In this document: positions 16,742 to 26,016 of the stretch, in pieces
Numbering within the stretch: the stretch's first letter is position 1
Layout: each line of letters begins with the position of its first letter
From: BOG-1155 sp963717985
GTDB lineage: Bacteria > Desulfobacterota > Syntrophorhabdia > Syntrophorhabdales > WCHB1-27
Length of the DNA: 64,000 bases
Reading direction: 5' to 3'
NCBI GenBank assembly: GCA_963717985.1
Contig: CAVQYC010000008.1
Coordinates: forward strand, 62,001 to 126,000
Notes under the pieces: model-generated
Database searches by the model: none
Told to the model about the DNA's origin: nothing
The model's input: the letters and a program-made list of their open reading frames with translations, nothing else
Position numbers and translations under genes: made by a program

Positions 16742-17980
16742 TTACACATGGCCCAGGGCGTCGACCACACGCTGTCCGGCCGCGTGCCTCGCCGGTAGGA
16801 TCGCGGCCACCAGGGAAAGCAGGATCAGGCAAAACATGAGCGCCACCAGCGCCTGGGGCGCGAGATCGACGGTCAAGGGCACGGGGCTCGATAAGCCGGG
16901 AGGGGTATAGGTCGGGGGAAAGGCCCGTATGACGGCCCACACGGTCAGGTGCAGGGCGACGCCCAGGAGGCTCCCGAAGAGGCCCAACAGGGCGCCCTCC
17001 AGGGCAAAAAGCTGGGAAACGCCCCGCCGCTTGAGGCCGAAGGCACGCAAGGTCCCGATCTCCCGCGTCCTCTCCAGCACCGCCATACCCATGGTGTTCA
17101 CCGTGCTCATCACCACGATCACCAGCACTATGCAGAATATGAAGAGGAAGATCATGCCGAACATGCCCCTCACCTTCGTGTAGAACAGGGAAAGCTCGTC
17201 CCACGTCTTTATGTTGCTCTCGATGCCGACGCCGGCGAGCTTTGTCCGGAGGACGGAGCGCATCCTCTCCGTCTTTCGCCAATCGTCGAGGAGGACCACG
17301 ATCCTCTCCGCCATGCGCGTGTCGTAGAGCGACCGGGCGAAGTCGAAGGTGAACCGCATATACTTGTCGTTCGTGGCATCCGACCCTGAATCGTACACGC
17401 CGGCCACCTGCATGTCCATGGCGTTCATCTGTCCGCCCAGGGTCGTGGCCATGACAACCCCGTCCTTCCCCGGTCCAAGGTTCAGGTATCTGGCCAGGTC
17501 CCGGGCGACCTCGACCCCGTAGGGCTTCTTCTCGCTCAACGACTCTCCGGCGGTCGGTCTCATGGTCGCCCACGTGCCCTTTATGGTGGTATAGTCCTTC
17601 GGGATCACACCCTGGGCAATAAAAATCATGGAGACAGACCCGTTGGAGACGAGGCCGCTCACCTCGATCTGAGGGGTCGCGAGGACCACATTTTTATCTT
17701 CCTCCGCCAGCCGGGTGATTTTCTCTATCTCTGCCTGGGAGAACATGTAGCGCTCGGGATCGAGCTTCCCTTTCTCCAGCCAGCCCTGTTTATAGATGGT
17801 CAGGTGTCCGAGACCCTCACCCTGGATGGCCGACATCCTCAGACTCCTGTAGACATTGCTCGTATAGCCGTAAAAGAGGGTGATCGCGGCAAAGCCGATG
17901 CCTATGGCGAGGAGGGTCGCCGCGGAGCGCCGCTTGTTCCTCGTGATGTTGCGCACGGCAAGCTTGATCCACTTTTTCAT
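16742..17980 (-). CDS. ABC transporter permease, MacB/LolC/FtsX type
   Basis: 412 residues. N-terminal KLAVRNITRNKRRSAATL leads into a first membrane helix (AIGIGFAAITLFYGY), then a large periplasmic domain of about 230 residues, then three C-terminal helices (GMIFLFIFCIVLVIVVMS; FALEGALLGLFGSLLGV; LMFCLILLSLVAAILPA). This is the four-helix FtsX/MacB topology of mechanotransmission exporters. The coupling motif ERTREIGTLRAFGLKR is present. The 5' end overlaps the ATPase gene by four bases. Cargo unknown; the LolA-like neighbour points to lipid or lipoprotein. Confidence 0.9.
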   Translation of the reverse strand: MKKWIKLAVRNITRNKRRSAATLLAIGIGFAAITLFYGYTSNVYRSLRMSAIQGEGLGHLTIYKQGWLEKGKLDPERYMFSQAEIEKITRLAEEDKNVVLATPQIEVSGLVSNGSVSMIFIAQGVIPKDYTTIKGTWATMRPTAGESLSEKKPYGVEVARDLARYLNLGPGKDGVVMATTLGGQMNAMDMQVAGVYDSGSDATNDKYMRFTFDFARSLYDTRMAERIVVLLDDWRKTERMRSVLRTKLAGVGIESNIKTWDELSLFYTKVRGMFGMIFLFIFCIVLVIVVMSTVNTMGMAVLERTREIGTLRAFGLKRRGVSQLFALEGALLGLFGSLLGVALHLTVWAVIRAFPPTYTPPGLSSPVPLTVDLAPQALVALMFCLILLSLVAAILPARHAAGQRVVDALGHV

Positions 17981-18663
17981 GAGCGCGCACCTCCGTCGAC
18001 GATCCGTCCGTCTTCAAGTCGCACGAGGCGTTCGACGCGGTCCAGCAGACGCTGATCGTGCGTGGAAAAAACAAAGGTTGTACGCTCCTTCGCGTTCAAT
18101 TCGCGCATGAGGTCGATGATCATCCGCGCCGTCTCCGAGTCCAGGTTGGCTGTCGGCTCGTCGGCGATCACCAGGGAGGGCTCGTTCACCAGGGCCCGGG
18201 CAACGGCAACCCTTTGCTGCTGTCCTCCCGACATCTTGAAGGGACGATGGTCGACGAATTCGGAAAGACCCACCTCGTGGAGCCGGTCCAGGGCTTTGCT
18301 TCGGGCGGCCTTTACGGAGGCACCCTTGATCTGGAGCGGCAGCATCACATTTTCCAGGGCGGAGAGCACCGGGACGAGGTTGAAGCCCTGGAAGATGAAG
18401 CCGATGGTCCCGCTGCGAAGCTCGCTTTGCTTGTTGTCCGAGAGCAGCCGCACCTCCGTGCCGCCGATACACAGGCGGCCCCCGGTCGGCTCGTCGATGG
18501 CGCCGATGAGGTTGAGAAGGGTCGTTTTGCCGGAGCCTGAGGGGCCCCATATGGCAATGAACTCCCCCTGGTCGATCCATAAGTCGATCCCCCTGAGCGC
18601 ATGCACTACCGTTTCGCCCAAATGATAGTCTTTCGTAATGTTTTCCATCTCGATGAGCGCCAT
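17977..18663 (-). CDS. ABC transporter ATP-binding protein, LolD/MacB family
   Basis: 228 residues with all nucleotide-binding motifs: Walker A GPSGSGKTT, Q-loop in GFIFQGFNLVPVLSALENV, signature MSGGQQQRVAVARAL, Walker B LVIADEPTANLD and the switch His in VFSTHDQRLL. The LNLIGAIDEPTGG and FIFQGFNL forms are those of the LolD/MacB group. It is the first gene of the six-gene minus-strand cluster and overlaps its permease by ATGA. Confidence 0.93.
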   Translation of the reverse strand: MALIEMENITKDYHLGETVVHALRGIDLWIDQGEFIAIWGPSGSGKTTLLNLIGAIDEPTGGRLCIGGTEVRLLSDNKQSELRSGTIGFIFQGFNLVPVLSALENVMLPLQIKGASVKAARSKALDRLHEVGLSEFVDHRPFKMSGGQQQRVAVARALVNEPSLVIADEPTANLDSETARMIIDLMRELNAKERTTFVFSTHDQRLLDRVERLVRLEDGRIVDGGARS

Positions 18664-18766
18664 GTCATTCCCCCTTTTCCATGAGATAGAAATAGTCTAC
18701 GGGCCGGAAGGCGGCTTTAGAAGCATGGAGCGATGAAAGGGTGTATAGGGTGATGAAAGGGGGAAA

Positions 18767-18805
18767 AAGGAGCCCCACCTGTAGCCTAGGGGCTACAGGT
18801 GGGGC
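18767..18805 (-). terminator. rho-independent terminator after ilvD
   Basis: Perfect 15-base stem (18772-18786 with 18791-18805) and a four-base loop. Read on the minus strand it is followed by TCCTTTTT. It lies just downstream of ilvD and upstream of the ABC cluster, separating the two. Confidence 0.8.
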
Positions 18806-18834
18806 CTATTCGGTACGGCCGGGAGTAGAGGCGC

Positions 18835-20514
18835 TTACTCTTCGCAGCCCTCTGCCGGCCGGAAGACAGCGCCGCTCGCCGCGCCGGTGACCATGTGTGC
18901 GTACCGTGCCATGTAACCTTCCTTGATGTTGGGCGCAGGCCGCTTCCACGCCTTCCGCCGCTTGTCCGTCTCATCGGCGCCCACCAGAAGGTCTATCGAC
19001 TTTTTGTCGAGGTCGATCTCGATCCGGTCGCCTTCCATGACGAGACCCAAGGGACCCCCCTCTGCGGCCTCGGGGGATACGTGGCCTATGCAGAGACCCC
19101 TTGTGCCCCCGGAGAACCTGCCGTCGGTGATGAGGGCGCAGTCTAGGTCAAGGCCCTTTCCGCAGAGCACACTGGTCGGCGTCAGCATCTCCCTCATACC
19201 GGGACCGCCTTTCGGTCCTTCGTACCGGACGACAACCACGTCACCGGGTGCGACCTTCCCTTCCATAATCGCAGCCATCGTTTCTTCCTCGCTGTCGAAT
19301 ACCCGCGCCGGACCGGTGAACTTCCTCATGCTGTCCGCAACGCCCGCAACTTTGACAATTGCCCCATCGGGCGCGAGGCTGCCCGTCAGTACCGCCAGGC
19401 CGCCCCTCGGGTGGTATGGCTCATCGATGGGCCTGATGACCCCGCGGTCCAGCACCTCCGCCTTGCCGATCAGCTCTCCCACGCTCTCTCCGGTTACGGT
19501 CACGCAGCTCGTCTGCACTAGACCCCTCCCTGAGAGTTCCTTCATGATGGCGTAGACGCCGCCCGCCTCGTCCAGGTCTTCGAGATGGTTGGGACCTGCG
19601 GGGCTCATCGAACAGATATGCGGGGTCTTTTCGGCGATCCGGTCAAAAAGGGCAAGGGGCAGCCTGATGCCTGCCTCGTGAGCGATGGCCGGCAGGTGAA
19701 GGGCGGTGTTCGACGAGCCACCAAAGGCCATGTCGACGGTGATCGCATTGGTGAAGGCCTCGAAGGTCATGATATCCCGCGGCACGAGGTTTTTCTCCAC
19801 GAGGGAAACGATGGCCTTTCCGGCGCTCTTTGCGAGTCTGAGACGTTTCGCATGCACTGCCGGGATAGTCCCGTTGCCGGGAAGCGCGATGCCGAGGGCT
19901 TCACTGAGGCAGTTCATGGAGTTTGCCGTGAACATGCCCGCGCAAGAACCCGCGCCCGGACATGCACACCCTTCGAGCTCCGCAAGCTCCTCCTCTCCCA
20001 TAACGCCCGCTGCCACTTTTCCGATCCCTTCAAACACGGAGATCAGGTCTACTGCCCGCCCCTTGAACCGCCCGGCGAGCATAGGACCGCCGCTTACGAG
20101 CAAGGCGGGAATATTGAGCCTGAGCGCAGCCATCATCATGCCGGGAATGATCTTGTCGCAGTTCGGGATCAGGACCAATCCATCAAAGGGGTAGGCTTTC
20201 GCCATCACCTCCACGGAATCGGCGATAAGCTCCCTGGACCCGAGGGAGTACTTCATCCCCTCATGATTCATGGCGATCCCGTCGCAAATACCGATGGTGG
20301 AAAACGCCAGAGGGGTACCGCCCGCGAGGCGCACCCCGTCCTTGACCGCACTCGCGATCGTGTTGAGGTGGATATGGCCGGGGATAAGGTCGGACGCCGA
20401 ATTGGCAATGCCGATAATCGGCCTTTCCAACTCTTCCGGCAATAACCCGAGTGCGCTGAAAAGCGACCTGTGAGGCGCCTTTTCAATCCCCTTCTTCATC
20501 TTGTCCGATCTCAT
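18835..20514 (-). CDS. ilvD: dihydroxy-acid dehydratase
   Basis: Iron-sulfur enzyme of isoleucine/valine and pantothenate synthesis, dehydrating 2,3-dihydroxy acids to 2-oxo acids. Motifs: IIGIANSASDLIPGH near residue 32, the cluster cysteine in LIPNCDKIIPGMM, CACPGAGSCAGMFTANSMN, and GRFSGGTRG near the C-terminus. 559 residues. ATG 20514 is preceded by AAAGGAGG; the upstream open frame is not coding. No other ilv gene is adjacent, and a strong terminator follows. Confidence 0.96.
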   Translation of the reverse strand: MRSDKMKKGIEKAPHRSLFSALGLLPEELERPIIGIANSASDLIPGHIHLNTIASAVKDGVRLAGGTPLAFSTIGICDGIAMNHEGMKYSLGSRELIADSVEVMAKAYPFDGLVLIPNCDKIIPGMMMAALRLNIPALLVSGGPMLAGRFKGRAVDLISVFEGIGKVAAGVMGEEELAELEGCACPGAGSCAGMFTANSMNCLSEALGIALPGNGTIPAVHAKRLRLAKSAGKAIVSLVEKNLVPRDIMTFEAFTNAITVDMAFGGSSNTALHLPAIAHEAGIRLPLALFDRIAEKTPHICSMSPAGPNHLEDLDEAGGVYAIMKELSGRGLVQTSCVTVTGESVGELIGKAEVLDRGVIRPIDEPYHPRGGLAVLTGSLAPDGAIVKVAGVADSMRKFTGPARVFDSEEETMAAIMEGKVAPGDVVVVRYEGPKGGPGMREMLTPTSVLCGKGLDLDCALITDGRFSGGTRGLCIGHVSPEAAEGGPLGLVMEGDRIEIDLDKKSIDLLVGADETDKRRKAWKRPAPNIKEGYMARYAHMVTGAASGAVFRPAEGCEE

Positions 20515-20707
20515 CCTGCCTCCTTTAGCCCTTTCGTCGTGAGGGGCGGCACCCCTATTATACGACAAAGGACGGCACAAAAAAACAGCTTCCACCCGGC
20601 CACGGCAGGGTACGGCTGTATGAACGCAATGTCGCGTATGCGCCGGGCCGGTGGAATATCCGGCTGTCCCCTCTTACAGTTGTTTATGGTATTCTGATGA
20701 GAGGTCG

Positions 20708-21070
20708 ATGGCCAGGCTCAAGAGAACAAAAGAACCGGTTGTGCCGGAGGAAAGGTATGAGACGCTTCGGCGAAGAATAGCCACCTTCCTGAAAGAAGGG
20801 CCGCTTTCAGGAAGAGAGATATCGAACGAGCTAAGGATCCCGGAAAAAGACGTCTACGAACACCTGGAGCACATCCGCAAAACCATGAACAAGGGCGAGT
20901 ACAAATTCGTCGTGCTGCCGGCGCGATGCAGTAAGTGCGGTTTTGTTTTCCGCAAGAGGGGCAGGTTGAAAAAGCCGGGGAAATGTCCCCTGTGCAGGAG
21001 CGAATCCGTGGAGGAACCCGTTTTCTCCGTTGAAAGCCACAAGAAAACAGGGCGAAACGGGAGCCCGTAA
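20708..21070 (+). CDS. HTH and zinc-ribbon predicted transcriptional regulator
   Basis: 120 residues in two parts. A winged-helix-like N-terminal half (RRRIATFLKEGPLSGREISN, then ELRIPEKDVYEHLEHI) is followed by a C-terminal zinc ribbon with CSKCGF and CPLCRS cysteine pairs. This matches the small COG3357-type proteins common in archaea and anaerobic bacteria. Target genes are unknown. Start ATG 20708 with GAGG upstream; the open frame further upstream is unsupported. It is single and divergent from ilvD. Confidence 0.8.
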   Translation: MARLKRTKEPVVPEERYETLRRRIATFLKEGPLSGREISNELRIPEKDVYEHLEHIRKTMNKGEYKFVVLPARCSKCGFVFRKRGRLKKPGKCPLCRSESVEEPVFSVESHKKTGRNGSP

Positions 21071-21113
21071 CGGCGTTCCGCGATCGCCCGCAAGGGACGC
21101 TCACCGCCCCCCT

Positions 21114-21629
21114 TTATCTGTATCTGCCTATCGTCTGAGCCTCGGCGACCACGTGTCCCTTCATCGCCCTTTCCAGGTCCGTCTTTGTTGCTTTCGGGTC
21201 AAAGTTGAGCGCCCTGTCAAGGGCGTAGAGCTTGAAGAAGTACCGGTGGCTGCCGGACGGCGGACAGGGCCCGCCGTAATTGTTCTTTCTGAAACTGTTG
21301 ACGCCCTGCACTGCGCCCTCAGGCAGGGAGCCGGCCTTTATCTCCCGCGTCCCCGCGTCGATGTGCCACACGACCCAATGAACCCACGTGCCCCCCGGCG
21401 CGTCGGGGTCATCGACGATCAGCGCGAGGGACTTCGCTCCTGCCGGCACATCGGCGATAGTCAGGGGTGGACTCGTGTTTTCGCCGTCGCAGGTGTACTG
21501 CTTCGGAACCTTGCTGTTTTCCTCGAATGCCGGACTGGATATTTTCATCGGCCCCTCCTTGGCTCGGACATGGAAAGAAAGGAGAAAAAGGGATGTTAAG
21601 ACGAGAAGTGCGATCATGCCCCGCTTCAT
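21114..21629 (-). CDS. YbhB/YbcL family (PEBP-like) exported protein
   Basis: Phosphatidylethanolamine-binding-protein fold, about 171 residues. Signal MIALLVLTSLFLLSFHVRA, then the family blocks VPKQYTCDGENTSPPL, ALIVDDPDAPGGTWVHWVVW and GPCPPSGSHRYFFKLYALD. Cellular role in bacteria is not established. ATG 21629 has AGGAGGACA upstream; the 37 extra codons of the open frame lie in a tandem repeat and should be ignored. Confidence 0.92.
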   Translation of the reverse strand: MKRGMIALLVLTSLFLLSFHVRAKEGPMKISSPAFEENSKVPKQYTCDGENTSPPLTIADVPAGAKSLALIVDDPDAPGGTWVHWVVWHIDAGTREIKAGSLPEGAVQGVNSFRKNNYGGPCPPSGSHRYFFKLYALDRALNFDPKATKTDLERAMKGHVVAEAQTIGRYR

Positions 21630-21651
21630 ATTGTCCTCCTGGCTATTATTG

Positions 21652-21827
21652 GGGCTCAGCGCCCCCTCAGCGAGCAAGCTCGCCGAGCCTCCCCGCTCAC
21701 AAAAGCATGCACCAGGGCTCAGCGCCCCCTCAGCGAGCAAGCTCGCCGAGCCTCCCCGCTCAGCTCGCTTCGCTCGTTACCCCGGCTCAGCACCCCCTCC
21801 ACGAGCAAGCCCGCCGGGGCACCCGCT
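21652..21827. repeat. 63-bp-period tandem repeat upstream of the PEBP gene
   Basis: Two identical 48-base units (21652-21699 and 21715-21762), 63 bases apart, and a degraded third (21783-21827). Each unit holds the small palindrome GCGAGCAAGCTCGC. It occupies most of the 309-base gap between the PEBP and DedA genes; the remainder shows nothing definite. Confidence 0.8.
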
Positions 21828-21938
21828 TGCGGGTCGTCCCCCCTCAAAGGAAGAGGCGCAATTGGTGTTTTATGTTCCTCTTACCTTTTCATAAGACTTT
21901 TGACAATACCTCGCATGCGGTACCAAGGGCGTACTCTA

Positions 21939-22583
21939 TTAGTCCCGGCGGAGACCTTTCGAGTCATCGAATCCGGCCTCCGGCAATGTCTCCTTTTGCC
22001 CGGCGAACCTGGTGACCGCGATCCTTCTCAGCTTCCGTTTCTTGAAGCAATACATGGTCCAGATGAGTACGCCGACGATCAGGATGGCGGCCATGATGTA
22101 CCATTCGTATCTCCTGATATCCTTCAGCAGGACGTCGAGGGCTGCGCCGAAGAGAAAACCGGATAGCCCGATCACAAGGGACCACGTAAGAGCCCCTAGG
22201 ATATTGAGAAAAATAAAATGGGAGACCTTCACTTCGCTCATCCCCAGGCTGAGGGGGATGACGGTGCGAAGGCCGCTCAGGAAACGAAAGCCTACTATGA
22301 TCAGCCGATGATAGCGCTCGAGAAGTCCCTGCACCTTCGCGACCCGCAACTGCCACAGGGGGCGGTTCCGCAAGTACGCCCTGCCCTTCAGGCGTCCCAG
22401 AAAGAAGTAGAATTCGTCGCCTGCGAAGGATCCCAGGAAGGCGGTCAAGATAACCCACTGCAGTTTCAAGTACCCTTGATGTGCCGCAAAGGATGCGACA
22501 ACCAGTACGGTCTCCCCCTCAAAGAAGACCCCTACAAACAACGCGAGGTAGCCGTACTGGGCGATAATAGCGTTGACGGACAT
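21939..22583 (-). CDS. DedA family membrane protein
   Basis: About 214 residues with the SNARE-associated/VTT core: GYLALFVGVFFEGETVLVVA near the N-terminus, then FLGSFAGDEFYFFLGR, FRFLSGLRTVIPLSLGMS and two further helices (LNILGALTWSLVIGLSGFLF; YIMAAILIVGVLIWTMYC). DedA proteins are linked to membrane lipid flipping and proton-motive-force maintenance. The start is uncertain (ATG 22583 or GTG 22607; neither has a good ribosome site). It follows the response-regulator gene by about 50 bases on the same strand and may be co-transcribed. Confidence 0.9.
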   Translation of the reverse strand: MSVNAIIAQYGYLALFVGVFFEGETVLVVASFAAHQGYLKLQWVILTAFLGSFAGDEFYFFLGRLKGRAYLRNRPLWQLRVAKVQGLLERYHRLIIVGFRFLSGLRTVIPLSLGMSEVKVSHFIFLNILGALTWSLVIGLSGFLFGAALDVLLKDIRRYEWYIMAAILIVGVLIWTMYCFKKRKLRRIAVTRFAGQKETLPEAGFDDSKGLRRD

Positions 22584-22631
22584 GGACGTAAACCAGTATA
22601 AGCACACGAATGTTTACTGTCAACGCTCCGG

Positions 22632-23985
22632 TCACTCCTCTTTCATAATACCCATTTTCTTCATCTTGTACCTTAACATTCTTTCGCTGATGCCGATTGT
22701 TTCCGCAGCTTTTGTTTGTACCCAGTTGGCGGAGACGAGGGCTTCACTGATCATCCTCTTCTCCATCGATTCAACCACCTGCTTCATGCTGCCGTCTACG
22801 GAGAGCGGCTCGGCTGTGTTGAATATGGAGAGGTCCCCCCTTGTGATGTATTCTCCCCTTGCCAGAACGATGGCGCGTTCCACGATGTTCTCAAGCTCTC
22901 TCACGTTCCCGGGATAGTCGTGCTTGATGAGGGCATCCCGTGCCTCTCTTGCGTATCCTTTCACATTTTTCCTGTGTCTCTGGTTAAATTTCTTCAGGAA
23001 GAAATCGAGAAAAAGAGGGATGTCTTCCTTTCTTTCCCTCAAAGGCGGAATCTCTATCTGCACTATGTTCAGGCGGTAGAAGAGATCTTCCCTGAAGCGG
23101 CCCTGCCTTACCTCTTCATCGAGGTTCTTGTTGGTTGCCGCTACTATGCGGACATCGATTTTGATAGGGTGGAGGCCGCCGAGTCTTTCTATTTCTCTCT
23201 CCTGGAGCACACGGAGCAGCTTGGGCTGCAAGGAGAGGGGCACATCGCCGATCTCGTCGAGGAAGATGGTCCCCTTGTTTGCTACCTCGAACTTCCCCAG
23301 CTTCTTCTGGTATGCCCCTGTAAACGCGCCCCGCTCATAGCCGAAAAGCTCGCTTTCGAGAAGTGTTTCGGGAATGGCAGAGCAGTTGACCTTCACGAGG
23401 GGCTGGTTCTTTCTCTCGCTCAATTCGTGTATGAGGTTGGCCACGATCTCTTTGCCGACCCCGCTTTCGCCCTGTACCATGCACGTCGAATCCGTCTTTG
23501 CCACCCTCACGATGAGGCTCACGATCTCGTGCATCTTTTCGCTGGCGTAGACGATATTTTCCGACTTCATCCTGTCTTTCAGGGCTTCTTTCAGGACCAG
23601 GTTTTCATGGATGAGGTGGAGACGCTCCTCCACTTTCTTTATTTTGAAGAGGAGGTCGTCGAGATCGATGGGTTTGGTCAGGTATTCAAAGGCGCCTTGC
23701 CTTGAGGGCCGTTACGGCGTTCTCGATGCTGCCGAAGGCGGTGATCATGATGACCTGGATCTCCGGGTTCATTTCCTTCAGCTTCTTGAGCACGGTCAGC
23801 CCGTCCGTATCAGGCAGCTTATAGTCAAGGAGCACTATTTCGAAAGTGTGGTCCTTCACGAGCCGGAGGGCGCCTTCTCCGTTGCCTGCACCCGTGGCTG
23901 CATAGCCTTCTTTATTCAGCAGACCCTCGAGCAGGTCCCGCTGCGTTTCTTCATCTTCCACGATCAAAATACCCATTCTTTCCAT
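22632..23985 (-). pseudogene. sigma-54 response regulator (NtrC/ZraR type), frameshifted
   Basis: Two open frames together make one regulator. 23686-23985 encodes the receiver (acceptor Asp54 in IVLLDYKLPD) and stops at TALKARRL. 22632-23633 resumes after the linker (EERLHLIHENL) with the AAA+ domain: Walker A GESGVGKE, the sigma-54 contact loop GAFTGA, and a Fis-type HTH (AAETIGISERMLRYKMKK). The join fails at 23697-23704, where the minus strand reads GCAAGGCGCC; dropping one A restores the expected GAFEYLTKPID. It is a recent lesion, a sequencing error or programmed slippage. Gene order with the kinase and Spy-like protein is ZraPSR-like. Confidence 0.85.
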
Positions 23986-23986
23986 A

Positions 23987-25543
23987 TTACGGCCCCTTTT
24001 TCGACGGTAAGGTGATCACAAATGTAGTGCCCTTTCCTTCCTCGCTCAGTACCTTTATGTCTCCCCCGTGGTCTTTAACGATCATGTAGGAGAGAGGCAG
24101 GCCCAGGCCCATGCCCTTGTCCTTTGTCGTGTAGTAGTACTCGAAGACCTTGGAGAGATCCTCTTTCCTGATCCCCGGGCCCGTGTCCTTTACGAAGACC
24201 CGGACCTGGGGGCCGCTGAGCGAGGTCGATATATGTATGCTTCCACCCTTGCTCATGGCTTCGATACCGTTCATGATCAGATTATAGAGGACCTGCTTCA
24301 TCCTCTCTTTCTGGAATTCAAGGATGACCTGCCCGCCAGCCTCATTGTGGATGACGATGCCCGCGCGGTCTGCCTTTTCCCTGAGCATGGTGACAACTTC
24401 CTCAATAACCCCGCGGAGATTTTGTGGCGCCATGCTCTGACCTGCCTTTGTGGAAAGGAGAAACTCCTCCACGATCCGGTTGACCCGCAGCAGCTCTCCG
24501 CGCACGATATCGAGGAATTTATCATATTGTTCCTTTTTTTCGTGCTCGGGAACGAATTCCCTCTTCAGTCGCTGTATGGAAATACTGATTGCATTGAGGG
24601 GATTTCGTATTTCGTGGGCCATGCCGGAGGCCAGTCTCCCGAGGGAGACCAGCCTTTCTTTCATGGCCATATCCTTCTCCATCTCATTCAGCTTGACTGC
24701 GTGCTTTCCTTCGAGCCGGAATATCAGGTAAATTCCGCCGGCCCCGCCGAGGACGAGGAAAAGCAACAGCATAATGAAATTCGCGTTCGTCCTCCTGATG
24801 GTGTCGCTCGCAAGCCTGTTGGATACGGATATCTCCATGGAGTAGTTGGGGAAATAGCGGGAATCCAGGGGCTTCAGCATCCTGAAAACATTCTTCGACC
24901 TCTTGTCCGTGCCCAGGTAGATGCGTCCCGAGTCGTCGTAAATAGTGATATCTGCGATATTCAGCCTCTTCTCCTCGTTTTCGACGATCGTTTTCATGAT
25001 GTACATCTTGCGGAAATTTTCAAGCTCCTCCGGGCTCAACTCGAAAAACAGGAGCCTATCGGGCAGTTTTATCCCCATGAAGAGGCTGCGATCCTTATCG
25101 CTGGGCATCCTTATGACCGTCTGTCTGTCTTTCCTGAGAAGGAGGTTGAGGCGTGTCTTATCAACTTTTATGGATCCTTTTCGTACCAGCTCCTTTCCAT
25201 CCTTATCGGCAATAAAGATGTTTTTGAGGAATGAGCCGGCCTGCTCAGGCCCCGTTGCCTTGCTGAGCTGGCCGTAGAGGTCGTCGACAATTGCCTCATC
25301 ATAGGCCATGACGTTGAGGAAGTTGGGGGTAATGATCGAGGGTGATTTCTCGATGAGGATGAGATATTCCATGTTCATCTCTATCTCTCTCGCAACACTC
25401 TGGAACAACGTCTCGGCCTGGTCGAGCAACAAGCCCTCCACGTTCCGTTTTGTAATGGCAATTTGAAAAAATCCGGTAATAGCGATGAGCACGAAGAATA
25501 TACCGAATAGGAGGAGAGGGAAAAGAAGTTTCTTATCTTCCAT
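23987..25543 (-). CDS. membrane sensor histidine kinase (ZraS/NtrB type)
   Basis: 518 residues. Helix 5-30, then a periplasmic domain to about 255 that looks like a double-PAS (dCACHE-like) sensor (IFIADKDGKELV, ITIYDDSGRIYLGTDK), a second helix near 256-276, then the HisKA box ASGMAHEIRNPLNAI with phospho-acceptor His310 and an ATPase domain (NLIMNGIEAM, DTGPGIRKED, KGMGLGLPLSYMIV). Two bases separate it from the regulator gene, and it overlaps the Spy-like gene by 11. It would phosphorylate the adjacent sigma-54 regulator in response to an envelope signal, possibly metal. Confidence 0.92.
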   Translation of the reverse strand: MEDKKLLFPLLLFGIFFVLIAITGFFQIAITKRNVEGLLLDQAETLFQSVAREIEMNMEYLILIEKSPSIITPNFLNVMAYDEAIVDDLYGQLSKATGPEQAGSFLKNIFIADKDGKELVRKGSIKVDKTRLNLLLRKDRQTVIRMPSDKDRSLFMGIKLPDRLLFFELSPEELENFRKMYIMKTIVENEEKRLNIADITIYDDSGRIYLGTDKRSKNVFRMLKPLDSRYFPNYSMEISVSNRLASDTIRRTNANFIMLLLFLVLGGAGGIYLIFRLEGKHAVKLNEMEKDMAMKERLVSLGRLASGMAHEIRNPLNAISISIQRLKREFVPEHEKKEQYDKFLDIVRGELLRVNRIVEEFLLSTKAGQSMAPQNLRGVIEEVVTMLREKADRAGIVIHNEAGGQVILEFQKERMKQVLYNLIMNGIEAMSKGGSIHISTSLSGPQVRVFVKDTGPGIRKEDLSKVFEYYYTTKDKGMGLGLPLSYMIVKDHGGDIKVLSEEGKGTTFVITLPSKKGP

Positions 25544-25970
25544 AGAACCGGCGCTCTGGTTGCGGGTCTGTGGGCCTTACGGCTCTTACGGCTTTCCTGT
25601 TCTCCTGCTCCGTAAACCTGTTGAACCGTGCCCTCTGCTCATTGGTAAAAACCGTCGATATCTCTCCCCGGTAGCTGCGAAACAGGCGCTGCCTTGAAGC
25701 CTCTATCTGGCACAGATCCCTTTCCAGCCTTGCCGCCCTCTCCCTCTGGTCCGGCCGGAATAGGTAGAGTTCCCTCAACTCGATCCGCTTCCGTGCCGAC
25801 TCATCGTTGAGGGCCCTCCACTCGTTCATATATTTTCTCTTGATGGAGTCTACCTGTGCCCTCTGGTACTCGGAAAGATTGAGCTCCTGCTCGAACTCAC
25901 GGTACGACTGCTGGGCATAAAGGGGTAGCGCAAAGAGAAACAGGGCGTACAGGATTAAGAGGAGGCGCAT
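25533..25970 (-). CDS. Spy/ZraP-like periplasmic protein
   Basis: 145 residues: signal LLLILYALFLFALPLYA, then an all-helical charged domain (NLSEYQRAQVDSIKRKYMNE, then VFTNEQRARFNRF) of the kind seen in LTXXQ-motif proteins such as Spy, CpxP and ZraP, which chaperone proteins or bind metals and damp a cognate kinase. The C-terminal ERRFYGR is basic rather than histidine-rich, so zinc binding is not obvious. First gene of the ZraPSR-like operon. The ATG at 25970 has a weak ribosome site; no better start retains the signal. Confidence 0.7.
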   Translation of the reverse strand: MRLLLILYALFLFALPLYAQQSYREFEQELNLSEYQRAQVDSIKRKYMNEWRALNDESARKRIELRELYLFRPDQRERAARLERDLCQIEASRQRLFRSYRGEISTVFTNEQRARFNRFTEQENRKAVRAVRPTDPQPERRFYGR

Positions 25971-26016
25971 CGTCACGGGCTGTCCGCTATATATCTTGGT
26001 GCTGATGCTCAAGAGT

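Noticed and set aside
15566..16798. 410-codon plus-strand frame opposite the barrel and LolA-like genes
   Set aside because: High-GC antisense shadow. Both minus-strand genes have signal peptides and family matches; this frame has none and no ribosome site.
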